From Cytophagales bacterium (GTDB lineage: Bacteria; Bacteroidota; Bacteroidia; Cytophagales; Cytophagaceae), in NCBI GenBank assembly GCA_004294225.1, contig REBA01000023.1, positions 22,658 through 86,657 on the forward strand: 64,000 nt of DNA, written 5' to 3'. Under the pieces are notes generated by a model. The model did no database searches. It was not told the origin of the DNA and was given only the letters and a program-made list of their open reading frames with translations. Positions within the stretch are counted from its first letter, which is position 1; each line of letters begins with the position of its first letter. Shown here piece by piece: positions 27,404-36,975 of the stretch. Both the position numbers and the translations under genes were made by a program.

Positions 27404-27685
27404 CTAAGTAAGTTTTTTCTTCAATACCTTTTCTAAAAAATTAACTTTAGCAGTCTCCTTAGTACTTTGTTTGTACCAAAAATAACCAATACCAGCAGCC
27501 ATTAAATAAGGAATTACCATAAGGTATAAGATGCCAGAATTTACCCCTTTACCTTTTCCTTGCTGAGTGTTTGCACTACTTTCTATAGTTGCTCTACACA
27601 TTGCACATTGAGCATTTGTTTTAGAAATAATAGCAAGTTGAAAAATAAAGAAAATAAGCAGGAATAAAAATCTATATAACTTCAT
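27404..27685 (-). CDS. Small CxxC membrane protein at the end of the respiratory operon
   Basis: A 93-residue protein with a signal peptide (about 1-25, ending KTNA), a CAMC motif (Cys27, Cys30) at the start of the mature chain, and one transmembrane helix (about 50-68) followed by a basic cytoplasmic tail. The short periplasmic CxxC segment held by a membrane anchor is suited to metal or thiol chemistry. It is the last gene of the complex III/oxidase operon, 20 bases after the DUF420 gene, which points to a job in oxidase assembly. I do not recognise a named family. Confidence 0.7.
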   Translation of the reverse strand: MKLYRFLFLLIFFIFQLAIISKTNAQCAMCRATIESSANTQQGKGKGVNSGILYLMVIPYLMAAGIGYFWYKQSTKETAKVNFLEKVLKKKLT

Positions 27686-27705
27686 AAATTTAATTGTTTA
27701 ATTTA

Positions 27706-28236
27706 TTATAGATAATAAGGACTAATCATAAGATATACAACCACCCCACTAATGGATACATACATCCAAATTGGGAAAGTATATTTTACTACTTTTTTAT
27801 GAGAATCAAAATCTGCTCTAAATGCATAAAATAAAGCCATCAATACAAATTTAACAACTACTGCAGCCAATATAATGTGTGTAATCAAAAGAAAATAATA
27901 AACAAAAGACACTAATCCTTGACCTCCAAATTTAGTTGAAGAATTAGATAAATGATAAATAACATAAGAAACCAAAAAAACAGATCCTAAAGAGAATGCA
28001 CTCAACATCATTTTTTTATGTAATTCTAATTTTCTGTTTTTAACAGCTATAAATCCTAAAAACAAAAAAACAGCAGTTAGGAAATTAATAACCGCATTCA
28101 AATGAGGTAAATACCTTGTCCAATCGCCCAGATAATACTTGGTTCTTATCCCCAATAATATTGCTACTACTATTGGAATAAGATAAGATACTATATTAAT
28201 AACCTTATAATTCAACAGCTTATTCACCGAGTTCAT
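27706..28236 (-). CDS. DUF420 membrane protein, oxidase-associated
   Basis: A 176-residue protein with five hydrophobic helices of the DUF420 (YozB/CtaM-like) family, which is commonly found next to cytochrome c oxidase genes and is thought to help haem or copper insertion. Conserved His residues (HLNAVINFLTAVFLFLG, HKKMMLSAF, HIILAAVVVKF) lie in or near the helices and could bind haem or metal. Its start overlaps the 3' end of the sco gene by 17 bases. Confidence 0.85.
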   Translation of the reverse strand: MNSVNKLLNYKVINIVSYLIPIVVAILLGIRTKYYLGDWTRYLPHLNAVINFLTAVFLFLGFIAVKNRKLELHKKMMLSAFSLGSVFLVSYVIYHLSNSSTKFGGQGLVSFVYYFLLITHIILAAVVVKFVLMALFYAFRADFDSHKKVVKYTFPIWMYVSISGVVVYLMISPYYL

Positions 28237-28897
28237 ATATTTTTTGTAATACTTTAATTTCTGCTACCAACCTATCTATTTCTTTTCTATCAGTACCATT
28301 ATAATAACCTCTTATCCAACCATTTTTATCTACTAACACCACTTTGTCACTATGAATAAACTCTAATGGTCTTTCTCTATCTTCCATCGCAGTTAAGAAA
28401 AAGCTCTTTTGTGCTAAAGAATAAATACTATCTTTCGAACCTGTAAGAAAAGTCCATTTATTATAAATAACATTTTTTGAGGTCATATGTTTTCTCAAAA
28501 CACTTGGTTGATCAAATTCAGGATCCACAGTAAAGGAAAGCAATTTCACCAAACTATCATTTTCAAATTCTTCTTGAACTCTAATCAATTCATTGGTCAT
28601 TTTTGGGCAAATTGTTTGGCATCTGGTAAATACAAAATCTACCACCAAGATTTTATCTCTAAATTGATTAGAATTAATTAATATAGAATCTTGATTCCAC
28701 AAGCTAAACTCGGCAATTTTATGGGCTTGGGTAACTTTATAATTTTTACTTCCATCAATTTGAACAGAGTCTACTGCAAAAAAAACAGGAAGCTTATAAT
28801 GGTTGTGAGAAAAAAACTTTAAATTAAAAAAAATCAAAGCTGGAACTACTAATGCAATCAGTAGAATTCCAGCTTTTAAATATTTCGATGATTTCAT
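28220..28897 (-). CDS. SCO1/SenC copper chaperone
   Basis: A 225-residue thioredoxin-fold protein with an N-terminal membrane anchor (about 8-28) that delivers copper to the CuA site of oxidase subunit II. The copper ligands are all present: CQTIC (Cys93 and Cys97) and His182 in FIHSDKVVLVD. Its ATG shares one base with the stop of the preceding subunit IV gene (TAATG), so translation is coupled. It belongs to the oxidase operon and serves the CuA-containing subunit encoded upstream. Confidence 0.94.
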   Translation of the reverse strand: MKSSKYLKAGILLIALVVPALIFFNLKFFSHNHYKLPVFFAVDSVQIDGSKNYKVTQAHKIAEFSLWNQDSILINSNQFRDKILVVDFVFTRCQTICPKMTNELIRVQEEFENDSLVKLLSFTVDPEFDQPSVLRKHMTSKNVIYNKWTFLTGSKDSIYSLAQKSFFLTAMEDRERPLEFIHSDKVVLVDKNGWIRGYYNGTDRKEIDRLVAEIKVLQKIYELGE

Positions 28898-29244
28898 TAG
28901 TTAAATATCCATTCCCTGAATTGGAAGACTGAAGTTCCTTCCATAAGCAATGCCAATATCAACCACATTATAAATGCAGTAGGAATAACGATTGACCAAA
29001 TCAAAGTTTTTACTTCATGTTTTAAATGCATAAATTCTGCAACGATATAATAGGTTTTCACAAAAGTAAGTAATACAAAAAGCAAAGTTAACCAAGGATT
29101 TCTTTGAAAGACACCTGCACAAACGAATTCAACTGCTGTAACGGCACCTAAAATATAGGTTACTTTTAAAATTTGTTTTACTTTCTGAGGATCTCTAGGA
29201 ACTATGTTAACTGGGCTAGAATCTGAATGATGATGTGATGACAT
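28897..29244 (-). CDS. Cytochrome c oxidase subunit IV-like protein
   Basis: A 115-residue protein with three transmembrane helices (about 27-45, 52-70, 82-105) of the CyoD/caa3 subunit IV family. It stabilises the oxidase but has no cofactor. Seen are YIVAEFMHLKHE, typical of the family, and a His-rich N-terminus (MSSHHHSDSS). It lies between the second subunit III gene and sco and is coupled to sco by a TAATG overlap. Confidence 0.85.
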   Translation of the reverse strand: MSSHHHSDSSPVNIVPRDPQKVKQILKVTYILGAVTAVEFVCAGVFQRNPWLTLLFVLLTFVKTYYIVAEFMHLKHEVKTLIWSIVIPTAFIMWLILALLMEGTSVFQFREWIFN

Positions 29245-29275
29245 AATATTAATTTTATATAAATATTGTAATAAA

Positions 29276-30025
29276 TTAAACCAAATAAAAGAATGTAAAT
29301 ACGAATACCCAAACTAAATCTACAAAGTGCCAATATAAACCAACTTTTTCAATCATTTCGTAATTTCCAACTTTATCATAAGTACCTAGACATACATTGT
29401 AAAAAACAATAATATTTATAAGTACACCACTCAATACGTGAGTTCCATGAAATCCTGTAATAAAGAAAAATAAATCGGCAAATAATTGAGGGCCGTATTC
29501 ATTAATATGTAAATTAGCTCCAAAAACCTTTGTGCCATCTAATAATGTTCTACCGTGCTCAGAACCTTGAATAAATATTGTCCATTCCCATGCTTGACAG
29601 CCTAGAAAAGCAAACCCACCTAAAATTGTCCAAAGCATCCACTTCTTCACTTCTTCTTTGTCCATTCTATGACCAGCTTCTACCGCTAATACCATAGTAA
29701 CGCTACTTAAAATTAAAATAAAGGTCATAATTCCCACAAAAACCAATGGAGCATCTATATGCCAAAATGGAATGTGAGTAAAAACTTTTTCTGGGATTGG
29801 CCAATATAAATCTGAAAATTCAAATTTAAGACCATGTATATTAGGGTCATATGCACTGTGTGAAAATCTACTGAAACCATAAGTAACTAACAAGCCAGAG
29901 AAAGAAATAGCATCTGATAGTAAAAAAAACCACATCATTAGTTTTCCCCAACTTGCTTTAAGGGGTTCAGCCCCTCCGTTCCAAATGTTTCCTGAGTTTT
30001 GATCTAAAGTAGCAGAATGTGCCAT
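29276..30025 (-). CDS. Cytochrome c oxidase subunit III (longer copy)
   Basis: A 249-residue subunit III homologue with about six transmembrane helices. Seen are the start KLMMWFFLLSDAISFSG, LVFVGIMTFILILSSVTM, GFHGTHVLSGV and a final YWHFVDLVWVFVFTFFYL, the last two being the hallmark of this family. An insertion of about 35 residues between helices (FIQGSEHGRTLLDGTKVFGA) makes it longer than its neighbour. Two tandem subunit III genes of unequal length are usual in Bacteroidota oxidase operons, and both probably enter the same complex. Confidence 0.9.
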   Translation of the reverse strand: MAHSATLDQNSGNIWNGGAEPLKASWGKLMMWFFLLSDAISFSGLLVTYGFSRFSHSAYDPNIHGLKFEFSDLYWPIPEKVFTHIPFWHIDAPLVFVGIMTFILILSSVTMVLAVEAGHRMDKEEVKKWMLWTILGGFAFLGCQAWEWTIFIQGSEHGRTLLDGTKVFGANLHINEYGPQLFADLFFFITGFHGTHVLSGVLINIIVFYNVCLGTYDKVGNYEMIEKVGLYWHFVDLVWVFVFTFFYLV

Positions 30026-30046
30026 ATTAAAATAAATTTATAAGAT

Positions 30047-30655
30047 TTAGTTATTTAAAATTAAGAAGCCGAACAAATATATCCAAAGAAAATCAAGAAA
30101 ATGCCAATAAGTTGCACACATTTCAATCCTGACCATATTTTTAGAATGTACTTTATATTGAAAACTAGCAACTAGAACAAACAATAGAAAAATAATTCCA
30201 GAAACAAGATGTAGAGCGTGTAAACCTGTAAGAACATAAATAAATGAACCAGAAGGATTACTAGAACTACCTCCGAAATAAACCCCCATGCTAACTAGTT
30301 CTTTCCATGCATAAAACTGTCCTATCACAAATAAAATTCCTAAAAAAAAGGTGATAGCGATACCAATTTTTAAATTATTAATATTATCTCTCTTTGCAGA
30401 GAAATAAGACCATTGCAAAGTTGCAGAACTGAATAAAATAATAATAGTATTCACCCACAAAAGAACTGGTAATTCAAATTCTAGCCAATTACCATCTGCC
30501 TTCCTTACTATAAAAGCACTAGTGAGTGCACCAAAAATCATAATTACAGTGCATATAAACAACCAAAGTGCAAACTTTTTAGGATGCATCGAAAGTGGTC
30601 TTTCAGGAAAGTTTGATAAACTTGAATCAGATTTAATATCTATAATTTGTCCCAT
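30047..30655 (-). CDS. Cytochrome c oxidase subunit III (shorter copy)
   Basis: A 202-residue haem-copper oxidase subunit III with five transmembrane helices, in the shorter CyoC/CtaE form. Seen are HPKKFALWLFICTVIMIFG, GLHALHLVSGI and the final TYWHFLDFLWIYLFGFL. It overlaps the 3' end of ctaB by 16 bases and is followed 21 bases later by the longer subunit III gene. Confidence 0.9.
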   Translation of the reverse strand: MGQIIDIKSDSSLSNFPERPLSMHPKKFALWLFICTVIMIFGALTSAFIVRKADGNWLEFELPVLLWVNTIIILFSSATLQWSYFSAKRDNINNLKIGIAITFFLGILFVIGQFYAWKELVSMGVYFGGSSSNPSGSFIYVLTGLHALHLVSGIIFLLFVLVASFQYKVHSKNMVRIEMCATYWHFLDFLWIYLFGFLILNN

Positions 30656-31539
30656 ACAAAAGCGATTTGAACTATTGGTAAATAAAGAAATGAACCAAAC
30701 ATAATTAACTTTGCTGCTTTATTAGTACATTCTTTCATTAAATAGAAAGTTTGCATTAAAAAGATGACACCTGTTACAGTAGCAATTATGCCAAAATTAA
30801 TTCCAGTCATGCCCAATTTTGTAGGAATCAAACCCAAAGGAATAAGCATTAGGGTATAAATCATTATCTGCAAAGCAGTATTAATATCTTTAACTCCACC
30901 AAAAGGTAATAACTTAAAATTAGCTTTTTTATAATCATCATCTAAAACCCATGCAATGGCCCAAAAATGTGGGAATTGCCAGATAAATTGAATTAAGAAC
31001 AACAATAAGCCTTCTACAGTAATAGAATCAGTACAAGCCACCCAACCAATCAAAGGAGGTAAAGCACCTGGTATAGCACCTACTAGAACTGCTATTGAAC
31101 TTACTTGTTTTAATGGAGTATAGATAAACGCATATATAACTGCAGAAATTGTGGTTAAAATTGCTGAATATAAATTAACATGGACTATTAAAAGGTAAAG
31201 CCCAATAAAGAAAATAATCGTAGAAAAGATTGTTGCTTCTTGAACTGAAATCCTTCCTGTTGGTAAAGGTCTATTTTGAGTTCTTTTCATTAATTTATCC
31301 AAATTGATTTCAATAATTTGGTTTACAGTATTAGCTGCTCCTGTTATTAAAAAACCACCAATCAAAAACAAAACAAATGGAATTAAAGAAATAGAAGATT
31401 TTACACCTAACATATATCCAATACCAGCTGAAAATACTACCAAAAAACTTAGTCTGAATTTCAACAATTCAAAGTATGCTTTAAGCTTATTCGTAAAAGA
31501 CAATTTATGATGGTGTATTTCTATATTTTTTGACAACAT
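30640..31539 (-). CDS. ctaB: Protoheme IX farnesyltransferase (haem O synthase)
   Basis: A UbiA-superfamily prenyltransferase (299 residues, about nine helices) that attaches a farnesyl chain to haem B to give haem O. The first aspartate-rich motif region is NQIIEINLDKLMKRTQNRPLP (metal-pyrophosphate site), and the second is WVLDDDYKKANFKLLPFGG. The product goes to CtaA, encoded immediately upstream, and on to the A-type oxidase of the same operon. Confidence 0.95.
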   Translation of the reverse strand: MLSKNIEIHHHKLSFTNKLKAYFELLKFRLSFLVVFSAGIGYMLGVKSSISLIPFVLFLIGGFLITGAANTVNQIIEINLDKLMKRTQNRPLPTGRISVQEATIFSTIIFFIGLYLLIVHVNLYSAILTTISAVIYAFIYTPLKQVSSIAVLVGAIPGALPPLIGWVACTDSITVEGLLLFLIQFIWQFPHFWAIAWVLDDDYKKANFKLLPFGGVKDINTALQIMIYTLMLIPLGLIPTKLGMTGINFGIIATVTGVIFLMQTFYLMKECTNKAAKLIMFGSFLYLPIVQIAFVWDKL

Positions 31540-31544
31540 GTTTA

Positions 31545-32609
31545 CTAGACTATTTTTAATATATTTTTAGAATTTAAATATATTGATAAAACTGAAAATT
31601 GTAATCCTATAACTAAAGCACCAACAAACAAATGCAATGGTTGTACAAAAGCAGGTATTGACCAATAAGCCATTACCACACCCAACAAAACTTCAGACCA
31701 TAAGAGGAAGTTAAATAATAAAGAAATTTTATAAACCAAAGACTGTGTGCCTAATGCTATATTAATTTTATACAAAAAGACTAAATTCAGAATTAAAATT
31801 AAGATGGAAATAGAACGATGAACATAAAAAATAACACCTAAAAAATCAATCCATAAAGATCTATTTTCATAATCAAATCTTTGGGCAATAATATCAACTT
31901 GTTCTCTAACTCTTGATCCTAATAATATTTGAAAAGCACTAAGGATAATTAAAACAATTATAAAATTCAATAAAAACTTAGATTTAACAAGCTCAATATT
32001 TGATATAAATCGATATGCTCTAAATATATTATAAATTAAAATACCAATAATGGCTAATGCTAAAAACATATGAATAGTAATGGTAAAAGGAAGGAGATGA
32101 GTAGATACCACTATAGAACCTATCCAACCTTCTAAAATCACCAAAAAAAGAGATAAAAAAGTATTTAAAGTGATTACTAAATCAATTTTGTAAAAATAAA
32201 TAGAAATAAAAGCCAAAATTAGTATAGAAAAACCAACCAAAACACCAAAAAGCCTATTCAAATACTCAATCCAAGTTTTAGTAGCATTAAAATCATCGCT
32301 ATGAGCAGACTTTAAATCAGACGAATCTAATTTTGAAGCTAAATCATTGAAATGAAAATAAGAGAGCATTTTGATAATTTTAATATTTTTTTCTTGTCTT
32401 TTCAAAGCATAAATTTCTTTATAATTTGATGGTAGTTGCTCAGCTTTTGTGGGAGGAATATAATAACCATAACATTTAGGCCAATCTGGACAACCCATTC
32501 CAGATCCAGTACTTCTTACTATTCCTCCTATAAGTACAAGAAGATACAAAGATATCAAAGTAATAAGACTCCAATTTTTGTATCTTCTAACACGAGAGTC
32601 AAACTCCAT
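31545..32609 (-). CDS. ctaA: Haem A synthase
   Basis: A COX15/CtaA-type membrane enzyme (354 residues, about eight helices) that oxidises the methyl group of haem O to the formyl group of haem A. Seen are GGIVRSTGSGMGCPDWPKCYG near residue 28, TWIEYLNRLFGVLVG with the catalytic Glu, and conserved His in THLLPFTITIHMFLA, VHRSISI and QPLHLFVGALVIGLQF as haem ligands. The CPDWPKC cysteines are those seen in CtaA proteins of Gram-positive and Bacteroidota type. Its position next to ctaB and ctaD fits the pathway. Confidence 0.93.
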   Translation of the reverse strand: MEFDSRVRRYKNWSLITLISLYLLVLIGGIVRSTGSGMGCPDWPKCYGYYIPPTKAEQLPSNYKEIYALKRQEKNIKIIKMLSYFHFNDLASKLDSSDLKSAHSDDFNATKTWIEYLNRLFGVLVGFSILILAFISIYFYKIDLVITLNTFLSLFLVILEGWIGSIVVSTHLLPFTITIHMFLALAIIGILIYNIFRAYRFISNIELVKSKFLLNFIIVLIILSAFQILLGSRVREQVDIIAQRFDYENRSLWIDFLGVIFYVHRSISILILILNLVFLYKINIALGTQSLVYKISLLFNFLLWSEVLLGVVMAYWSIPAFVQPLHLFVGALVIGLQFSVLSIYLNSKNILKIV

Positions 32610-32627
32610 TAATTAATATTTAGCAAA

Positions 32628-34466
32628 TTAATGTTTGCTTTCAATAGGATCTACTTCATTCTCAAAATTAGACTCTTTTGTTTCAGAGTAAGGAATATTC
32701 TGAGGAATAAAATCTTCACTTGCACCTGGCTTACTGTAGTCATATGCCCATCTATATACAGTTGGAATCTCACCAGGCCAGTTACCATGCTCAGGATTTA
32801 TAGGAGTTGTCCATTCTAAAGTATTAGATTTCCATGGATTAGAAGGAGCTCTTCTGCCTTTAAAAATACTGTAAATAAAATTAAATACGAAAATAAATTG
32901 TGCTGCAAAAGTTATAATAGCAGCTATACTTACAAAGGTATTTAAGTCAGTAAATGATTTAGTAAAATCAAAACCTGTAAAAGAATAATATCTTCTTGGG
33001 AAACCAGCAATTCCTATATAATGAAGAGGGAAGAAAACCATATAAATTCCAACAAAAGATATCCAGAAGTGAATATAACCCAATGTTTCATCTAACATTC
33101 TACCGAACATTTTAGGGAACCAGTGATATACACCCGCAACCATTCCAAAGAAAGAAGCACTACCCATTACTAAGTGAAAATGAGCAACGACAAAATAAGT
33201 GTCATGTAATTGAATATCAGCAGCAGAGTTACCTAAAATAATTCCAGTCAAACCTCCAGATATGAAGAAAGAAACTAAACCAATCGAAAACAACATGGCT
33301 GGAGTGAAAATTATATTTCCTCTCCATAAGGTAGTAATATAATTAAATGCTTTAACAGCAGAAGGAACAGCTATTATGAGTGTAAGAAACATAAATATAG
33401 TACCCAAAAAAGGATTCATACCAGTAACAAACATATGATGTGCCCAAACTATGAAAGATAGGAAAGCAATTGCCAACATAGACAATATCATCGCTTTGTA
33501 ACCAAATATTGGTTTCCTAGAGTTTGTAGCAATAATTTCAGAAGTAATTCCTAATGCAGGTAATAATACAATGTACACCTCTGGATGTCCTAAAAACCAA
33601 AATAAATGTTGGAAAAGTATGGGACTACCTCCAGTGTGCTGTAGAGCTTCACCTCCAATATATATATCGGCTAAGAAGAAACTAGTACCAAAACTTCTAT
33701 CAAATATTAACAACAAAGCTGCTGCAAATAAAACTGGAAAAGACAATAGACCAATTATAGCAGTAATAAAGAAAGCCCACATTGTTAAAGGCATTCTAAA
33801 AAACGACATTCCTTTGGTTCTTAGATTGATAATTGTTGTAATATAATTGATGCCACCTAACAAAGATGAAACAATAAAAAAGGCCATACTCGTGAGCCAC
33901 ATAGTCATTCCTAAACCAGAACCACCAACAGCTTGAGGTAAAGCACTCAAAGGAGGATATATAACCCAACCTCCAGATGCTGGCCCTGTTTCTATAAATA
34001 TAGAAACCATCATTATAGCACTTGAAAGAGCAAAGAACCAAAACGATAACATATTCAAGAAACCAGATGCCATATCTCTAGCACCTATTTGAAGTGGTAT
34101 CAAGAAATTACTGAATGTTCCGCTTAATCCAGCAGTTAATACAAAGAATACCATTATAGTTCCATGCATAGTAACTAATGCCAAATAAAACTCTGGGTCT
34201 AATTTTCCTTCTTTAATCCAATCTCCTAACAGAGGTTGAAGCCAATCCAGCTTTGCATTAGGAAATCCAAGTTGAAGTCTAAACAATAAAGACATTCCAC
34301 CGCCAAAAATTGCCCATAATATCCCCATGAAAAGGTATTGTTTTGCTATTACTTTATGATCTTCACTAAAAATCCATTTTTGAATAAATGACAATTCTTC
34401 GTGATCGTGGTCATGATCATGTTCAGTATGGTGATGATGTGCAGAAGTACTATGTGCTAATTCCAT
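32628..34466 (-). CDS. ctaD: Cytochrome c oxidase subunit I (A-type)
   Basis: The catalytic subunit (612 residues, 12 helices) of a haem-copper oxidase that reduces oxygen and pumps protons. Metal ligands are all visible: His101 and His431 for haem a, His294, His343 and His344 for CuB with the cross-linked Tyr298 (GHPEVYI), and His429 for haem a3 (VVAHFHLVMG). Glu296 in GHPEVY marks it as an A1-type enzyme with the D-channel glutamate. The N-terminus is unusual: the first 24 residues are rich in His and Asp (HHHHTEHDHDHDHEE) and face the cytoplasm. It lies 35 bases after ctaC. Confidence 0.97.
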   Translation of the reverse strand: MELAHSTSAHHHHTEHDHDHDHEELSFIQKWIFSEDHKVIAKQYLFMGILWAIFGGGMSLLFRLQLGFPNAKLDWLQPLLGDWIKEGKLDPEFYLALVTMHGTIMVFFVLTAGLSGTFSNFLIPLQIGARDMASGFLNMLSFWFFALSSAIMMVSIFIETGPASGGWVIYPPLSALPQAVGGSGLGMTMWLTSMAFFIVSSLLGGINYITTIINLRTKGMSFFRMPLTMWAFFITAIIGLLSFPVLFAAALLLIFDRSFGTSFFLADIYIGGEALQHTGGSPILFQHLFWFLGHPEVYIVLLPALGITSEIIATNSRKPIFGYKAMILSMLAIAFLSFIVWAHHMFVTGMNPFLGTIFMFLTLIIAVPSAVKAFNYITTLWRGNIIFTPAMLFSIGLVSFFISGGLTGIILGNSAADIQLHDTYFVVAHFHLVMGSASFFGMVAGVYHWFPKMFGRMLDETLGYIHFWISFVGIYMVFFPLHYIGIAGFPRRYYSFTGFDFTKSFTDLNTFVSIAAIITFAAQFIFVFNFIYSIFKGRRAPSNPWKSNTLEWTTPINPEHGNWPGEIPTVYRWAYDYSKPGASEDFIPQNIPYSETKESNFENEVDPIESKH

Positions 34467-34501
34467 AATAAATTATATAAATTTGATATATAAATAAATA
34501 A

Positions 34502-35611
34502 TTATATTTTTTTAGTCAATGAATCTACTTGAGAAATATTCATTATTGAATCTGATTTAATCAACAACGTTGGAGGTTCATTGTTTGGCTGAGGCATTAC
34601 TAATTTCTTCAACTCATCAGATGTTGCTTTAGAAAGCACATATTCTTGATTCATTTCTACAAATGTCTTTTGAGTTTTATACCATTCTTCATATTCGGCT
34701 TCCTCTACTACTTTGATTACAAATCTCATTGCAAAATGTCCACGACCACAAACTTCAGTACAAGCAATTTCATAATTGAAATCAGGGTTTCCTAATTCTT
34801 CTCTAATTTGAGCTGTAGTTTTAGTAGGGGTAAACCAAAATTTAGTAGGCATACCAGGAACTGCATCCATTTTAAGTCTAAAATGAGGAGCAAATACGGA
34901 ATGGAGTACATCTCTAGCTCTTATTCTCAAAAGAACAGGTTTACCTTTTGGTATGTACAACTCTGAAGGTATAAAATCATCATAAGAGGATTTATCACTA
35001 AAATCTAAACCAAATTCATTAGAAGCATCAATCTTAGTAAAATGATATGCACCAAAAGAATTGTCTTTACCAGGATATCTTACTTGCCAAGCAAATTGTT
35101 TACCCATAATTTCAACTACTACAGCATCTTTTGGAGCTTCTTTGGTAATTTCAGACCATTCTTTCCAGCCATAAAATACGAGTATTGCCATCACTATTGC
35201 AGGAATAACAGTCCATACAATTTCTAACTTATGATTGTCTGGATAAAATAAAGCTTTATTGTCTTTTTTATATTGATACTTGTAGGCAAAAGCAAATAAA
35301 AAGATATTAGTAACTATAAATGCAAAACACAAAATTGACATTGTTACCCAAAACATTAAATCTGTTTTTACTCCATGTTCTGAAACAGCTTTGGGAAGAT
35401 AGTGATGAGAAGCAACACTAGAATACCAAAAAAACAAAGCAAAACCAATCACCATAAAAATAACAAGACCTAAAGCATGGTATCCGTTTGATGGCTTAAC
35501 AGTGTCCTGATAATCACCTTTCATCACTTTTACAAGTGTTTGAATTCTGAAAATTAAAAGAAGTATAGCAAGAACTAGTACTACAGCTAAACTTATTAAC
35601 ATTCCTGTCAT
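34502..35611 (-). CDS. ctaC: Cytochrome c oxidase subunit II (CuA-binding)
   Basis: Subunit II (369 residues) takes electrons from cytochrome c into the CuA centre. The CuA ligands are present: His237 (DVLHSVF), Cys284, Glu286, Cys288, His292 and Met295 in CTEVCGRGHFAM. The usual two helices before the CuA domain (about 86-110 and 130-147) are preceded here by two more hydrophobic segments (4-21, 47-66), a longer N-terminus than in mitochondria. There is no fused cytochrome c domain, so the electron donor is a separate protein, probably ActE or the ActA monohaem domain of the adjacent complex. Confidence 0.95.
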   Translation of the reverse strand: MTGMLISLAVVLVLAILLLIFRIQTLVKVMKGDYQDTVKPSNGYHALGLVIFMVIGFALFFWYSSVASHHYLPKAVSEHGVKTDLMFWVTMSILCFAFIVTNIFLFAFAYKYQYKKDNKALFYPDNHKLEIVWTVIPAIVMAILVFYGWKEWSEITKEAPKDAVVVEIMGKQFAWQVRYPGKDNSFGAYHFTKIDASNEFGLDFSDKSSYDDFIPSELYIPKGKPVLLRIRARDVLHSVFAPHFRLKMDAVPGMPTKFWFTPTKTTAQIREELGNPDFNYEIACTEVCGRGHFAMRFVIKVVEEAEYEEWYKTQKTFVEMNQEYVLSKATSDELKKLVMPQPNNEPPTLLIKSDSIMNISQVDSLTKKI

Positions 35612-35654
35612 TATATTTTAAATTTAATTATTAAACAATTTTTTTAACTGAATC

Positions 35655-36929
35655 TTACAAATGAACTGTATGATGTAAACTTTCTTGCAACATCGGATGA
35701 TTTTTAGGAACTAATGATGCTTTGGATAATCCATTTAAAATAAAATAAAAGAATAAGCCCCCGAAAATCATTATCGAACCTAACTCAATAAACAATATTG
35801 TAACATCTAAACCACCTTCTTGTTTTAAAAGAGGAGGTGTCATCATAATATAAAAATCAAACCAATGTCCAATAATAATAGCTATTGCAACAATTTTCAA
35901 AATAATTGCCTGTCTTTTAGATTGAGCAGTCATTAAAGTTAAAAATGGAAATGCAAAGTTGATAAAAATATTCATGAAAAATATAGGGCTATATACATCA
36001 TTTTTTAATCTTTCAACAAAATAAATAGCCTCCTCAGGAATATTCGCATAGTAAATCAATAAAAACTGAGCAAACCATACGTAAGACCAAAATATACTAA
36101 AAGCAAACATAAATTTACCCAAATCATGAAGGTGGCTTGAATTTACTACAGATAAATATCCGTTTTCTTTCAAAGTAACAACAATTATAGCTATCATTGA
36201 CAAACCACTTACAAACCAACTTGCTAAAACATACCAACCAAACATAGTACTAAAAAAATGTGGGTCTATTGACATTACCCAATCCCAAGAAGAAGTAGAA
36301 GATGTAACACCAAAGACAATTAGAAAAATAGCAGACCAGAATATGCTCTTATCATGATATTTTAAATCAGAGTTTAAATCTTCAGCTAAAGAATTATTTC
36401 TAATATTTTTCCATATTAAATACCATAATGCAAAATAAATAACCATTCTCGCCAAGAAAAAAACAGTATTTAAATACCCTTTTTTTCCATTAAGTATTTC
36501 ATCGAAATGCTCACCTGGTTCATAAACATCGTGGTGAGTCCAGTGAAATAAATCATGTTGAAAAAACAAAAATAATAATACCATTATAAAGCCACCAACT
36601 GGAAGAAAATAGCCAAATGATTCTGCTACTCTTTTTACTACTACAGACCACCCTGCTTGAGCAATATAATTGAACGCAACAAAAAACACACCCACTAAAG
36701 CTATACCTGAAAAGAATACCGTATTTAGCCACAAATCTTTAATGATTCTCAAAATCCAAGTAGGGCTTCCGTGATGTTCGACAGCGTGTTCAGCAACACC
36801 ATGAGCCGAATGATGCCCTTTGTTTAATAAAATTATTGTACCTAAAACCATTAGTACTAAACCAGCACCAATAGTAGTAAAGATTTTCTTTTTGGACCCT
36901 GAGCTGAAAATAAATTTCTCTTCTGTCAT
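35655..36929 (-). CDS. actF: Alternative complex III subunit ActF
   Basis: A quinol:cytochrome c oxidoreductase subunit of the NrfD/PsrC-like type (424 residues, about ten helices) found only in alternative complex III. Seen are the first helix (IFTTIGAGLVLMVLGTIILL), ESFGYFLPVGGF and DWVMSIDPHFFSTMFGWYVL with conserved polar residues that fit a proton path. A His-rich loop (HHSAHGVAEHAVEHHG) follows the first helix. It is probably the second, non-quinone-reacting membrane subunit next to ActC. It ends the act block and precedes ctaC by 43 bases. Confidence 0.92.
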   Translation of the reverse strand: MTEEKFIFSSGSKKKIFTTIGAGLVLMVLGTIILLNKGHHSAHGVAEHAVEHHGSPTWILRIIKDLWLNTVFFSGIALVGVFFVAFNYIAQAGWSVVVKRVAESFGYFLPVGGFIMVLLFLFFQHDLFHWTHHDVYEPGEHFDEILNGKKGYLNTVFFLARMVIYFALWYLIWKNIRNNSLAEDLNSDLKYHDKSIFWSAIFLIVFGVTSSTSSWDWVMSIDPHFFSTMFGWYVLASWFVSGLSMIAIIVVTLKENGYLSVVNSSHLHDLGKFMFAFSIFWSYVWFAQFLLIYYANIPEEAIYFVERLKNDVYSPIFFMNIFINFAFPFLTLMTAQSKRQAIILKIVAIAIIIGHWFDFYIMMTPPLLKQEGGLDVTILFIELGSIMIFGGLFFYFILNGLSKASLVPKNHPMLQESLHHTVHL

Positions 36930-36975
36930 GATATTCTATAAATTGAAAATATTAAATATGAGTTTTGTAATGAAC

